Assembly (NCBI GenBank): GCA_043228905.1
Contig: JBHGNT010000013.1
Location: forward strand, 12,462,001 to 12,526,000
Reading direction: 5' to 3'
From: Azolla caroliniana
Taxonomy: Eukaryota > Polypodiophyta
DNA length: 64,000 bases
In this document: one piece after another, positions 1 to 11,346 of the stretch
Layout of the letters: each line of letters starts with the position of its first letter
How positions within the stretch are numbered: the first letter of the stretch is position 1
Translations under genes and position numbers: made by a program
Notes under the pieces: generated by a model
Databases searched by the model: none
The model's input: the letters and a program-made list of their open reading frames with translations, nothing else
What the model was told of the DNA's origin: nothing

Positions 1-1039
1 CTGTACCAGGACGTGCATCAGTTGGTAACGACTTGCGAAAGCTGTCAGATGCACTCCGTTACACCCGACTTACCCGCTTGCGGTCCATTTCAAGTGGATG
101 GTGGACTTGGTGACGATGCCGATGGGAGTAGGACAGATGCGATACCTGGTGCTTGCGCGGGAAGACTTAATGAACCAGGTGGAAGGTCGTGCACTGCAGA
201 ACAAGACAACCACAGCGGTATGCCGATTCCTGATCGAAGAGGTGGTGTGTCGGTACGGGTGCGTCAGGAGGATCGTGGCGGACCGGGGAGAGCTGGATGC
301 GCGGGAAGCCAAGGAGCTGTTGGACCAGCTAGGGGTCAAACTCTCCCTCACTACGGCGTACAATCCAGAGGGGAACGGGAAGGTAGAACGTGGGCACGGG
401 CCGATCGTAAAGGCGTTCGTGTGTACATGCAGAGGGCAGGTCGGCAATTGGTCGTGGCTCCTTCCATACGCACTATGGGCGGACCGAACTACGCATAGTT
501 AAGTGACAGGGTTTATGCCGGCTGAGCTGATGTACCGACAGAAACTGATCATGCCGGTGGAACGGACGGTTTCTTCATGGGCGGCGGTAGATTGGAAGGA
601 CGAGATGAGCCAGGAGGGGTTGCTAGCGGCGTGGATTCAGCAACTTGAGCGGAGGCCGGAGGATGTGAAACGAGCGAAGGAAAAGCTGCAAGCAGCAAGG
701 GAGCGGAACAAGACCCGGTTCAACCGGACGCACCGGTTGCGACCAAAGAAGATCGAGGAAGGCGACTGGGTCTTGGTATACGACAACAGCCTCGACAATC
801 AGCACAAGGCGGTGCGAAAGTTCGCTAAGAGATGGTTCGGGTCCTACACGGTGACGAGCGCGAATGACAACGGCACGTACTACCTCGCGGAACTCGATGG
901 GACACGATTAGCAGTACCAATGGTCGGGAAGCAGATCAAAGCGTTCAAGAAGCGGTTCGAAGACGAGCCGGCGCCGGCGAGCGAGAGCGACGACGACGAT
1001 CGGTTCGGGCCCGACGGAGAATCGGAGAGTGACGAGTGA
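1..1039 (+). pseudogene. Gyp-1 element A: integrase C-terminal remnant
   Basis: This is the 3' end of a Ty3/gypsy pol gene. Integrase would insert the element cDNA into nuclear DNA. The reading starts in the zinc-binding part (TTCESCQ), then shows the core with MVDLVTMPMG, VADRGELD and NGKVERGHGPIVK, which supply the D, D and E residues. The C-terminal domain carries WADRTTHS and GDWVLVYD. A frame change near base 80 and an in-frame TAG at 500-502 break the protein. The rest continues in one frame to the TGA at 1037-1039 and ends in an acidic tail. The 5' part of the element lies outside the window. The same family is seen complete but decayed at 43588-50609. Confidence 0.9.
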
Positions 1040-1093
1040 GGCCGGTTTTCTTCGGTATCTACCCGTCTCTGGCGCATGCCGGTGGATGCGCGG

Positions 1094-1108
1094 TTTGGTG
1101 GGGGTGGA
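1094..1108 (+). other. Gyp-1 polypurine tract
   Basis: The purine-rich stretch TTTGGTGGGGGTGGA lies directly before the LTR start TGTCATG. It would prime plus-strand DNA synthesis. The same tract precedes the Gyp-2 3' LTR on the minus strand at 28000-28014, and a variant precedes the Gyp-1 LTR at 49938. Confidence 0.8.
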
Positions 1109-1803
1109 TGTCATGAAGAAAACCGGCCATAGGCGGAATCGGAGAGAAAGGCGCATGAACCGGCGCTCACATAGGTGGACGCGAGTATTGATATTGTGGT
1201 CATAATTCATAATTAGGTCGGTTGATGTAAATACAAGGTAGTACATATTTATTAGAAGATTGGTGCGTATCTCTGTAAAAAGGGACAGGGAATAAAGCAA
1301 TTTGACTAGGGGAAGAACGATCCCCTTTTTGTGAACTATTTAAGGAGGAAGAGAGGGAAGAAAGGGGATCGCGCGTTGGCGAGGACGAAGTGCTAGTGCA
1401 GAACTGAGTGCCGAGCTCTCTCTTCTCCTCCGATCGTCAGTCTCTATGGGTGTCGGGAGTTCGCTGCCTCTGCTTCGTTGACAGCCCGTGTGCTTCCAGC
1501 AGAGGCTCTCCCCTTTTTGTTTCTTTGAGAGCAGTGTGTTCTGTTTGTGTGCGTGAGTAGGATCCCCGTGTTGGGTCCATCGCCGCCTTGCCAGTTGTAA
1601 TCGTCAGAGTTTGTAATCTCCTGATATTGTAATCGACGGTTACTGTAATTAAGTGTTTCGTTTCTTTTTCTTTCCTTCTCCCTTCTGCGTATCTGCAAAT
1701 CTCTTCCCCTCTCCTCTTCTCTCTCTCTCTCTCTCTCTCGCTCCTTGGTTCAAGGCCCCTGTGGTCCGCCTCTTTCTACACACACGAGCGTAACAACGCG
1801 ACA
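1109..1803 (+). repeat. Gyp-1 element A 3' LTR
   Basis: The LTR starts TGTCATGAAGAAAACCGG and ends GTAACAACGCGACA, about 695 bp. The ends match the two LTRs of Gyp-1 element B (43588-44255 and 49938-50609) and, inverted, the LTR at 20009-20626. It holds a TATA-like CTATTTAAGG near 1336 and a CT-rich stretch at 1718-1745. It abuts a different, minus-strand element at 1804, so element A probably inserted into that element; its other flank is outside the window. Confidence 0.85.
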
Positions 1804-2389
1804 ACGCATTGTCGGCCTTTGCCCGGCCAGATCGTGCATCGTCTTCCTCTCTGCTTACCGGTGTCCTCTGTGTCCGAGGAACACCCTGTAGTAGCCCGCT
1901 TGGCCCCCTTTCGTTTCGCGCCACTGCGACCGGTCTGAAGCCTTCTGCTTGCCATCGTCCTCTCGCCCCCACCGGCTTGTCATCTCAATCTTGGCTTGCC
2001 ACGCCAATCGTTGCCACTCCGACTGAGCCATCGAGATCTCCAAAGCGAGTGTGGAGGATCCTTCTCCAGCTCTTGATACCGTCTCCGATCTTCAACCGTG
2101 CAGTTTGTTGTGCACCCATGTTACCTCGTTCTCGGCACCGCCGTGTGCTGTCTTCCGCCGTCCTTATTCGGCACCACCCGTGCCGAACACCGTCCCGTAC
2201 TCGTGCTTCAAACCGGCCCTTAATGGCCACATGCATGTCTCTCGATCCACTCCCGGCTGTGCCTTTCTGGCTTGGCACACCACTCACTTTCCCTGACCGG
2301 CTCCTTCCGAAACCATAACCGGCCGGTAAGGATTCACCCCTTCTTCAATTCGAGTCTTGCAGGCTCCTTTTTCTTGATCCCGTTCACCT

Positions 2390-3290
2390 GCCGCCACCAT
2401 CCTTCTCACTCGGTCTCACATTTCCACGTCGGCTTGAACTGCCGGTGTCTCCGAATCGGTGTGAGGATCGCCGTAGGATCGCCCATCCGCACTTCCTTCA
2501 TCACCGGTTCCCATTTCCTGCCGCCACCATCCTTCTCACTTGGTCTCACGTTGCCACGTCGGCTTGAACTGCTAGTGTCTCTGGATTGGTGTGAGGAACC
2601 CATAGGACCGGTCTTTCGCAGCCTTCTACCATCATCCCCTCGTCGCCACCATCAGTCTCTTAGTCTTATGTCGAATCCGTTGCCGACCGCCGAAATCTCT
2701 AGATCCAGTGTGAAGGATCCTCCTTGGGCCTCTCGTCTTCCCGACCCTTTCCAGGGTCTTCCTTCTCCGCATGTCAAGAGGGTGGCTTGCTCCACACCCT
2801 CCCTCGTGGTACCGTCGTACCGTGTTCCCGGCCTCTTTGTAGGTCTGCCTCTTCCTCCCTTCCGGATCGGTTATCCGGAAGTCCGCTCCGCCCGGTTCTC
2901 GTCTGGGTCCATTCATCACTCCGCATTGCCGGGTCCCGTTCTCCTACCGCCACCGTCAATATCATGGTCTTATGTTGGATCCGATGCCGACCGCCGCAGT
3001 CTATAGCTCGGTGTCAGGTGACCCATAGGACCGGTCTTCGTTCTCCGCTTCCCGCCGCGAATGCCTCCAATTAGGCCCCTGGTCACTCCAGTTGTACGCC
3101 AGATTCTTCCCTTTGTGTGCCGCGTGTGTTCCATTTCCGGCTCCATTTGGCCTTCTTGGCCCCGCTTTTCCGTCTTCCCACACCAGATGGCCGCTTTGGT
3201 AACCGACTCGTTGCTGCCACCCATCATCTCTCCGGTCTTACGTTGATTCGCAACCACTGAAGTCTCTAAAAAAGGTGTGGAGGGTCCCTC
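2390..3290 (-). repeat. Diverged internal repeats of the LARD-like element
   Basis: A unit with the order TCTCACTCGGTCTCACGTT, then a variable block, then GGTGTGAGGATC recurs at about 2400, 2528, 2651, 2955 and 3222. A GCCGCCACCA-like block joins several units. Spacing varies from about 120 to 300 bp, so it is a degenerate array. The same unit reappears at about 18941 and 19088 beside a gypsy gag remnant, which links the two regions to one family. Confidence 0.6.
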
Positions 3291-4002
3291 TCGTTTTTGG
3301 TCTTCCACCGAACCATAGTTGTTGTTCTCGCTTGGCCTCCTTCTCACGCTTGATTTTTTCGGCAACCGTGCCCCAAATTCTCCGCCAACTCTCAAAGCTA
3401 TTCCCGTTCCGTAGTCACCGGTCTCATCCATGGCCGTCCCCTTTCCGCTTAGATGAGAGGGTCGCTAGCTCCGCACCCTCCCCCACGTCGCCATCGCATG
3501 CTCTTCCGGCCTCCACGTGTAGGGAGACGTATTCCTCCGCAAGTTGAAAGGGTGACTTGTTCCACACCTTCCCCATAATGGCACCATCGTACCGAACTTG
3601 GACCCCTACACGGCCTCATCATTATTCCGCATCCATCAAGAAGGTGGCTTCCTTCTCGACCTCTATTTGCCTCCTCGACCGCCCATGCCCGTGCATCTTC
3701 GATAACTCCCTCGAAGGACCCCAAACCATGACCTTCTTGAAGCTCTTTGTCCTCTTCACACCATATGGCTACCACCACCCGGCAAACACTTTAGCCTCGT
3801 TGCCTCTCAATCCGAGCATTGTGGGCTTTAAAATTTTTGGGACCCTATCCCCACTCCAATGGTCGACTTCTTCGACCGCACTCTCAACGGCTTCCAAACC
3901 GTTTCTTGTCCAACCTTCTTCCGTGTATGTTCATCATCGGCTACGATATTGCCTTCACCACGAAGCCTTCTTCATCCACCTCCATTCTCCCTTGCCGCCT
4001 TT

Positions 4003-4018
4003 CACGTCGGGTTCACCA
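4003..4018 (-). other. Primer-binding site, tRNA-Trp type
   Basis: On the minus strand this reads TGGTGAACCCGACGTG, the complement of the 3' end of plant nuclear tRNA-Trp as I recall it (CACGTCGGGTTCA plus CCA). It lies 4 bp inside the LTR that ends at 4023. The same site occurs at 33798-33813 and, with mismatches, at 20896-20911 and 44260-44275. Confidence 0.75.
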
Positions 4019-4022
4019 AAGA

Positions 4023-5167
4023 TGTCGCGGTATTCCGTGGGTATGTGTAGGATCTTAGGCGGGACCGCGGGGGTCTTGGACTAGGGAGACGGATGGTGGA
4101 GTCCTTAAGCTTTGTAGGCTTCGGTCCGGAATCGGCATCCGACTCCAATGAATGTAGGGTTTCACAAAAGATGGTTCACCGCAAATATGGACCCGAATCA
4201 AATATGCTACAAGGGAGATAGATATACACTAACATGAATACATACTACAAGAGTCTTACAACAAGATGGTTACATGCCCCGAATCCGGTGGCTATTACAA
4301 ACAATCGGATAATACCATAGTTCTAGCCATACGTCTCAAATGTGTCATACTCATACGTGAATATTTGTATCATACTCATACATGAAATGGCTCCAAGTAT
4401 GATTGGAATCCATTCGTCTATATTTTTATTTTTATTTATTTTTATTACTCTAAATTTATTTTTAAAATATGAAAAATAAAAAATAATCAAGATTTTTAAA
4501 AAATATGAAAAATTGGACAACTCGGTAAGGTGGCAGGTTGTAGGCGGCCTGCGGGTGAGCGGGAATCAGGAATCAAAAATTAGAAATTAGAAATCAACTC
4601 CCTGTTCGTTTCGTCCTTCACAGAAATCTGATTTTCACGATTTTGTCCTCACAAAAATCTGATTTTCACTCAGAGCTCTTGATTCTCTATAGTCCACTCT
4701 CAGTTACAACTCACGAACACTCAGAGCTCTTGATTCTCTATAGTCCACTCTCAGTTACAACTCACGAACACTCAGAGCTCTTGATTCTCAGTTCAGATTC
4801 ATGATCACTCAGAACTCTCGACTCTCAGACTCTTAGAGACTCAGACTCGTCACTCCTCACAACGCCATAGCTGCCGCCCGAGTACTCGAGAAGGAGAAGA
4901 AGAAGAAGAGACTAACCATAAACTAACGGTATACCCTCTAATACGAAATGGGCAACCCCCCTCGAAGAGGGGCGCTCCCTTCCTTTTATAGAACAAGGAG
5001 AGGGATGCGTTACAATGTGGGATAAATCTCGACTTAACTACTGTTCGGCGCCATAAAGGCGCCGTCGTTATTCACACTAAATGTACAAGGGTGAGCGCAC
5101 ACGCTGCACCCGGCCGATGTAGCCAACATTTCCCGGTTTCCGCCTCTGGCTGAAATTCTTCACGACA
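4023..5167 (-). repeat. LTR of the LARD-like minus-strand element
   Basis: In minus orientation the LTR starts TGTCGTGAAGAATTTCAGCC (at 5167) and ends CGGAATACCGCGACA (at 4023), about 1145 bp. The end region (GACCCCCGCGGTCCCGCC) resembles other gypsy LTRs here. It contains an AT-rich block at 4420-4510 and a 51-bp tandem repeat. It sits in copia coding sequence: the Copia-d integrase reading resumes at 5168, so this element inserted into a Copia-d copy. Confidence 0.75.
4668..4789. repeat. 51-bp tandem repeat
   Basis: The unit beginning ACTCAGAGCTCTTGATTCTC starts at 4668, 4719 and 4770, giving 2.4 copies with near identity. It lies inside the LARD-like LTR. The low divergence suggests recent expansion or homogenisation. 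Confidence 0.9.
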
Positions 5168-5649
5168 ACGTGCATGTGCCGAAGGAGAAACGAAGGAAGT
5201 TGGACGCCAAAGCTGAAAAGTGCATCTTAGTTGGGCATTCAAATGAACAAAAGGGGTATAACTGCTATAATCCCCGAACGAAGGAAGTTCGCGTAAACCG
5301 AGATGTCGTGTTCGACGAGTCCGCTTCGTGGTACTTGCCTTCACCTCCAACCCCTAATGACTCCATTCCGAATTCTGAAGAAGAGGTCAACGACGCTGAG
5401 ATGCTTTCATGTGATGAGGATATCGGAGCTTTGAGAGAGAGTCTGATCTCACTTCGGCTAAGCGGGCCGCATGAGGGGTTGAGCCGATATGCCCAACCAA
5501 ATGAAGAGCCGACGAGTAGTGGAGACTCAGTCGTGTTGTCCCCACGTAAAGAACCGAGGAGACGGTTTACACGTAAAGAAAAAAGGACTTCAGAAGAAAA
5601 TGTCAGAATACGAGTTTGGCACTGCTAAGTCTGATTGGAGCGAGTCTGA
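5168..5649 (+). pseudogene. Copia-d relic 1, integrase C-terminal part
   Basis: The reading HVPKEKRRKLDAKAEKC through VVFDESASWYLP matches the post-core region of the Copia-d integrase at 38130-38300 and 42945-43110. It continues into the hydrophilic linker (LISLRLSGP, SSGDSVV). A frameshift near 5590 moves the match into another frame. The 5' side is cut by the LARD-like LTR at 5167 and the 3' side by Copia-c material at 5650. The relic resumes at 10764 in the RNase H region. The RT part is absent, but whether it was lost before or during the Copia-c insertion cannot be told. Confidence 0.85.
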
Positions 5650-5708
5650 TTTCAGCTTCTTCTGTTGTCTGTTGTCGTCGAACAACAAAGATTCGGCTCT
5701 GATACTAG
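5650..5708 (-). repeat. Extra Copia-c leader and primer-binding site outside the 3' LTR
   Basis: This 59-bp stretch matches the Copia-c 5' internal leader at 10421-10480, including the PBS-like CTCTGATACTAG. It sits on the outer side of the left LTR, where a simple insertion would have host DNA. It implies a second, truncated Copia-c unit sharing the left LTR (a tandem or recombined LTR-internal-LTR arrangement). Confidence 0.75.
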
Positions 5709-5991
5709 TTTTGAGAACGAATGCTCTATGCGGAAATGTATATGGATCTGTAGTCGGTACTAGACAACAAACAACACATACAGAAAATAGAATAGGCATG
5801 AAGACTTACACAGATGGAGCTTTAATGGAAAGCTTCTTATTATTTCGTTCTTTCTCAGAGATACTATCTTTTGCTTACCATCCTCTCTCATTACAATGTT
5901 AGGTATTCGCTTATATACTAAGCCCTAACTTATTACCGAGTTCACACTCGGACGGATACAATTTGGAAGGAGTCGGTCTTTTATGCCAACA
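5709..5991 (-). repeat. Copia-c 3' LTR
   Basis: About 283 bp, starting TGTTGGCATAAAAG on the minus strand, with its far end mutated from ACA to AAA. It aligns throughout with 10481-10763, with substitutions such as GTGTTGAG/GTTTTGAG and TTATTAACG/TTATTACCG. The level of difference suits an old insertion. Confidence 0.9.
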
Positions 5992-6006
5992 AACTCCCCC
6001 ATAAAA
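5992..6006 (-). other. Copia-c polypurine tract
   Basis: On the minus strand TTATGGGGGAGTT immediately precedes the LTR start TGTTGGC. This is the usual position of the plus-strand primer. Confidence 0.75.
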
Positions 6007-6141
6007 GAACTACTCTTTCTTGCATGTACAAGTGCTTGGGGTTATCCCCCCCGTAAACCTAGATTACAAATTTAACTAGATCTTATGTTACAAGTCTCTC
6101 GGCAAGTAGCCCAGTCGGCAGAGGTATAATATGAGTGTCAG

Positions 6142-7739
6142 TCAGCTCTTTCCTTCTGCTCCTTGTTTGGCTTTCTTCTGCTTAGTCGCTTGTCGTAGCC
6201 CCATGTTCGTCCTTAGGGTTCTGAAGCGTTGATCTGGGAGTGGCTTCATCAAGCAATCGGCGATGTTCACCTCGGTGTCGATCTTCCGGACTTTGAGTTT
6301 CTTCTCGGTCACGAGCTCCCGGATATGATGATACCGCACCTCAATGTGCTTTGTCTTCGCATGGTAGACGGGATTGTGGATGAGGTGTATTGCGCTCTGT
6401 GAGTCGCAATAGATAGTCAGCACTGGTCGGATTATTCGGTTTGCAGTTCCGAAGTCGGCAGTCAGTCGATGCAGCCAAATCGCTTCCTTCGCTGCTTCCG
6501 ATGCTGCTATATACTCGGCTTCTATGGTAGATAGAGCCATGCACTCTTGAAGTTTCGACCTCCATGATATCGCACCACCACCATAGGTGAATATGTAGCC
6601 AAATGTCGATTTCCGATTATTTGTATTTCCAGCATAGTCGGAATCGGTGTAGCCTTCGACTTCGGCTGAGGTTGTCAGTCCGAAAGTCAGTTGTGCATCC
6701 ATGGTTCCTTTCACATACCTAAGGATGTGCTTGACGGCCTCCCAATGCTTCTTTCCTAGGTTTGACATGTACCGGCTGACCACCCCTACAGCATAGGCTA
6801 GGTTGGGTCAGGTCGCCACCATTGCGTACATGATACTTCCTATATCTGATGCATAGGGTATCTTTCCATTAAGCTCTCTCTCCTTGTCTGTTGCAGGAGA
6901 GTCTCTATCCGATAGTCTGATCAACGTCGGAAGCGGTGTCGGTGTTGGCTTCGCGTTCTCCATGTTGAAGCGCTTCAGCACCTTGCGGATGTATTTGGAC
7001 AGGGAGAGTCAGAGAGTTTTGGTCGTCCGATTTTGCTCTATCCTCATGCCCAGTATATGTCGAGCTTGTTCGAGTCCCTTCATCACGAACTTTGCGTGAA
7101 GGCTCCGCTTCAGCTTACCGATCTCTGCTTGATTGCTCCCTACAATCAACATGTCGTCGACGTATAGGATCAGATAGATCCTTGACTTGCCGGCCAGTTG
7201 CCGAACATACATGCATGGTCATAGTATCCAAGTTGTTGTATGTTGGAGTCAAACTTCTAGTACCACATTCTGGGCACTTTTTTTAGGCCATATAGACTTT
7301 TCTTTAGTCCACATACAAGGTGGCTGACCACTCCCGTCGCCGTGAAGCCTGCCGGTTGAGACATGTATATGTCTTCTTCCAGATCTCCGTGTAGAAATGT
7401 CGTCTTTACGTCCATCTGCTCGAGCTCTAGATCTTCTATCGCCACGACTCCTAGTAGGAGTCGGAGGGTGGTCATCTTGACTACTAGTGAGAATATCTTG
7501 TCGTAGTCAACCACGTCTTCCTATTTGAATCCTTTCGCGACAAGCCGAGCTTTGTACTTGGGTTTCTCTAAGTCAGATATATACTTGTATCGGAACACCC
7601 ATTTGCAAGCTAGCGGCTTTCTTCCTGTTGGTAGTTTGACCAAATCCCATGTCTGATTCTGATGAATCGAGTCCATTTCGGATTTCATGGCCTGCAGCCA
7701 TGTTTCCGCGTCCGGTGCGGCCATAGCTTCGTCATACAT
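6142..7739 (-). pseudogene. Copia-c reverse transcriptase and RNase H, broken
   Basis: Read in minus order: 7739-7521 holds the RT start (WLQAMKSEMDSI, YKARLVAKGFK); 7514-7257 holds QMDVKTTFLHGDLEEDIYM and SLYGLKK; 7212-7009 holds the catalytic LILYVDDMLIVG; 6783-6142 holds RNase H with YTDSDYAGN, STIEAEYIAAS and YCDSQSAIHL. The pieces are separated by stops and frame changes, so no full enzyme can be made. Catalytic residues survive in each piece. Length and order fit a standard copia pol. Confidence 0.92.
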
Positions 7740-7805
7740 GTGTGGTTCGCCTGCATCCGTGTAGTGGACATAGTTGAGGCCCGGTTAATAAAACTCTGTT
7801 GGCCT

Positions 7806-8894
7806 TCAAGCTCGTCTAGATCTCCTGGGTGCTGTAATATCTGGTTTGGATTCTTCGAGCGGTTTAGATTGACAATCGGTATTTGTTGAACCAGTTGTGT
7901 CAGGAGTCTTGTTAGGTGTCTGGTTGTTCTCCCCTGTGGTTGTTGTCAATTCGGTTCTGACTGGCCTCCTAGAGACTTTGCCTTTGTCGACTCTTGACGA
8001 TTTGGCTGTGTCTTTGATTGTTTGGTCTTTGAGTTCGACATTAGGACTTGTAGTTGATTCGGTGTCAGCAGGGAAGTTGGCAGTTTGTTGGAGTTTGACT
8101 GTTTGTCGAGTCTCCGATTCGGCCCGTTGGGTCAGTCCTTCTACGTCAGTGCTATTATCTTTGCAGGATACCTTCTTACCAACTGTTTTCTGTTGGTTCC
8201 GTTGAGAGAAGATAGAGTCTTCATTGAAGACTACGTCGCTGCTCCGGATCAATTTCTGGTTCTCAAGGTCCCATAGCCGGTAGCCGAAATCCCCATCAGT
8301 TCCATAACCGAGAAATATGCACTTTGTTGCATGGGGTGCCAACTTCGTCCTTTTGTCCCTAGGGATGAACGCGTAGGATTCACATCCGAATATACAGAGC
8401 CTATTGTAGGTTAGTTGTTTGCCTGACCATAGTGCATGTGGCACTTCGAGCCTGATTTCTCTTGACGGCACCAGATTTATCAGGTACACTGTCATATGCA
8501 ATGCTTCGGCCCAGAATTCCAGCTTCAGTGCAGCTTGCTGGAGCATTGTCTTCACCCTCTCCTGGATCGTTCGGTTGATCCGTTCAGCCACCCCATTCTG
8601 CATGGGTGTGTAAGGAATGGTTTTTTGATGCTAGATCCCTTTTTCGGACAGGTACTGTTTGAAGGCTTTGGAGGTGTACTCACCTCCATTGTCGGATTGT
8701 AGTGTCTTCACTATGTGTCCCGACCGGTTCTCCACTTCAGATATCCATCGAGTGAAGACCTCGAGCGCTTCATCTTTGGACTTGATGGAGTATGCATCTA
8801 CGAATGTGATGAAGTACCGGGAGCCTCCTAGTGATCGCTCTAGCATGGTCCCACATATATCTGTGTGCACGAGCTGTAGGGGTTGTCGTACCAT
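7806..8894 (-). pseudogene. Copia-c integrase, broken
   Basis: The segment 8894-8631 shows LQLVHTDICG and SDNGGEYTS, the first two acidic residues of the DDE triad. The segment 8603-7806 begins NGVAERINRT, giving the third, and continues through FWAEALHMTVYLIN and FGYRLWDLENQK into a hydrophilic linker. A frame break separates the two at about 8610-8630. The zinc-binding N-terminus between 8900 and 9150 is not open in one frame. Confidence 0.9.
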
Positions 8895-9152
8895 CTCGTA
8901 GTGGAGAGAGTGCGGACTTCAGGTCTGTTTCCCATATTAGCAATGCTCGTTGAAGTCCGTCTTTGCCTAGAGTTTCGGGATGTCGCCAACCGACATCAGT
9001 CGATCAAGTCCGGCTTGAGACATGTGGCCAAGTCGGCCATGCCATAAGTTCAGGTCGGTTTTCTCGGCTACATTCACGGCCCCTTCAGGTTTGATCACCA
9101 TCAATGGGTATAGATTATTATACTTATGCCCACTACCAATTTTGAGGTTTCC

Positions 9153-10381
9153 TCAGTTCATCACCCATGTCGACTCATGTAGAGTCGTTCGATACCCGTC
9201 TTCGGTTAACATGCCGATGGAGACCAGACTCCTCTTTAGATCAGGTACGTGCCGAACTCGGTGCACGGTTATTGTGTTGCCCTTTGGCAATTTGATGGGA
9301 ACCTCCCCGGTTCCGACTATCTTGCACTCCTGCCCGTTTCCCAGTCGAACTGTGCCGTTGGCGTCGGCTAAATAGTTCGAGAACCATTCAATGTTGGGGG
9401 TCACATGAAATGTGGCACTAGAGTCTAGTAGCCACATGTGTGCAACTTGTGCACTGTAGACGACTTCTCCGATCATCAAATCCTCTAGGGAGAGGATTTC
9501 TCCGGATCGGGTGTCGGCAGCATTGATCTGGTAGCCGACTAGAGAGTGGTCTGAGTCGGAACGTCCTCGATTCCGCTTGAATCTCCGACCACTCTCTTTT
9601 CTTTTTATTGACAAGCAGTCAGAAACATTGTGGCCAGTTTTCCTACAGTGTGTGCAATACTCACTTGTTCGGCCCGTTCTTGACTTCGACCGTTGTCGGT
9701 CACCCATTGTTTTCGATCGGCTGTAGCGTCGACCGGTTCTGTCGGCTTATTCTTTTGTTCGACTCTGACGGTCGAGTGATGGGCTTCTGTCGACTCATCG
9801 ATGGTTAGTTCCATCGATTTTCGCCTGATGTCCTCTGTGAGGACTTGGTTGGTTGTTCCATCCAAATTTAAGATCAATCGGCTATTGAAGTAAGTCATAC
9901 AGAATACCTCCCAACTCGTCGGCAAGCTCGATAGGAGGGCAAGGGCTTTCACTTCTTCTTCGAAGTTGATCCCTTGTAACTAGAGCTCTGACAACACCCG
10001 GCTAAAGGTGTTGATGTGGGAGGTTGCTGGATCAGTCTCTTTCATCTTCGTGTTGAACAATTGTTTGATCAAGATCAGTTTCGAATAAAAGGACTTCTTC
10101 TCATAGGCGGTCTGTAGCTTCTCCCACAATGAGAATGTTGTCGTCTCTTTTGCCATCGGGAAATTGATGTTTTCGGCCAGATGCATTCGGATGGTAGAGC
10201 GCGTGATTTCATCCGTTGATCTCCACTCCTTCGTTGTCATTGAAGCAGGTTTTTCGTTGTGCCGAATGGCTTCGACCTGTCTTCGAATGATTAACACATC
10301 CTGCATCATCTCCTTCCACAAGGCAAAGTTTTTACCATCGAATTTTCTTATTTCAACTCCTGTTCCGAATGTTGAAGCCAT
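9153..10381 (-). pseudogene. Copia-c gag and protease, broken
   Basis: Gag starts at the ATG at 10381 (MASTFGTGVEIRKFDGKN) and shows the UBN2-type capsid reading (SLWEKLQTAYEKKS). A stop at about 9980 and a frame change separate it from 9952-9605. A CX2CX4HX4C zinc knuckle (CTHCRKTGHNVSDC) lies near 9640. The protease follows with WLLDSSATFHVTP, where the usual D-S-G is D-S-S, so the active site is altered. Confidence 0.9.
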
Positions 10382-10467
10382 ATTCTATTTGTGAACTTGA
10401 GATTTCTGGCCTAGTCTTTTCTTTCAGCTTCTTCTGTTGTCTGTTGCCGTCGAACAGCAAAGATTCA

Positions 10468-10479
10468 ACTCTGATACTA
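10468..10479 (-). other. Copia-c primer-binding site
   Basis: On the minus strand TAGTATCAGAGT follows the LTR end, two differences from TGGTATCAGAGC, the initiator tRNA-Met site used by most plant copia elements. Confidence 0.7.
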
Positions 10480-10480
10480 G

Positions 10481-10763
10481 TGTTGAGAACGAATGTTATG
10501 TGCGGAAACGTATATGGATCTGTAGTCGGTACTAGACAACAAACAAAACATACAGAAAATAGAATAGGCATGAAGACTTACACAGTTGGAGCTTTAATCG
10601 AAAGCTTCTTATTACTTCGTTCTTTCTCAGAGATACTATCTTCTGCTCATTATCCTCTCTCATTACAATGTTAGGTATTCGCTTATATACTAAGCCCTAA
10701 CTTATTAACGAGTTCACACTTGAACGGATACAATTTGGAAGGAGTCGGCCTTTTATGCCAACA
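10481..10763 (-). repeat. Copia-c 5' LTR
   Basis: About 283 bp, TGTTGGCATAAAAGGC to CATTCGTTCTCAACA on the minus strand, with intact TG...CA ends. It pairs with 5709-5991. Copia-d coding sequence begins directly at 10764. Confidence 0.92.
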
Positions 10764-11346
10764 TATTCCACGCCTGGACAAAGCAAATTGAGGTGCACTA
10801 TCATTTTGTCCGGTGAAGTTGAACTTGCGTATGTTCCGACGGGTCGGCAGATTGCCGACATCTTCACCATTTCTCCTCAACATGCAGAACTTGAGGGGGA
10901 GACAGGAACAGGAGCGTGGAAGGAGTGGTAGTGACCGCAATGCCGAGACGGATGAAGAATTCGATTTCGGGCCGGCTAAAGAGGCCGAAGAAGAAAACAT
11001 GGGCCATAATCGAAAGGAAGGACCGAAGACAGTCGAACAAAGGGGAAATCAGCCAAGAAGGGCGTAAAGACCAAGACCACGACGTGGTCTGATGTTGTCA
11101 AGGGCCTCAAAATAGAAGACGAATTGGAGACAGCCAATTTGGGCGCAAGTGGAATTGAATCGGAAGTGACTGATTCAATCGAACTGTTCGATTCAGACAT
11201 TACGAATCGACTGAGGGCTAAGTGGAGGAAAGGGCAGCGAAAGAGGCACCAACACCACAACATCAAGGGAGCTGAGAAGGGCCACATGAGTAGACAAGCC
11301 GACCGGAATGGTCAAAGCGCGCGGAATCGAACGGGTCGAGGAGCGT
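10764..11346 (+). pseudogene. Copia-d relic 1, RNase H end and arginine-rich tail
   Basis: The reading resumes in RNase H (TKQIEVHYHFV, then YVPTGRQIADIFT) and passes NLRGRQEQERG into an acidic stretch. After frame changes the tail at 11124-11346 reads FDSDITNRLRAKWRKGQ, then KGHMSRQADRNG and ARNRTGRGA. The same tail occurs after RNase H in the Copia-d copies at 39290-39894 and 51080-51556. A gypsy LTR cuts it at 11347. Confidence 0.85.

Larger units (their letters stand above)
1804..4022 (-). mobile_element. Non-coding internal region of a minus-strand gypsy-type element (LARD-like)
   Basis: This stretch lies between the Gyp-1 LTR and a primer-binding site plus LTR in minus orientation (4003-5167), so it reads as the 5' internal part of a minus-strand LTR element. 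It is C/T-rich on the + strand. None of its ORFs on either strand resembles gag or pol. It is built of diverged repeat units (see 2390-3290). A large retrotransposon derivative without genes is the simplest reading. The 3' end is lost at the junction with element A. Confidence 0.5.
5650..10763 (-). mobile_element. Copia-c, decayed Ty1/copia element
   Basis: A minus-strand element bounded by LTRs at 10481-10763 and 5709-5991, with PBS (10468-10479), gag, protease, integrase, RT and RNase H in copia order, and a polypurine tract. Its coding region is broken by several stops and frameshifts. It splits Copia-d relic 1. I see no clean target-site duplication, which fits the extra leader copy at the left edge. 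Confidence 0.9.

Noticed and set aside
1809-4084. Long proline/serine-rich ORFs on both strands
   Set aside because: They come from C/T-rich repeated DNA with few stops in several frames at once. No conserved domain.
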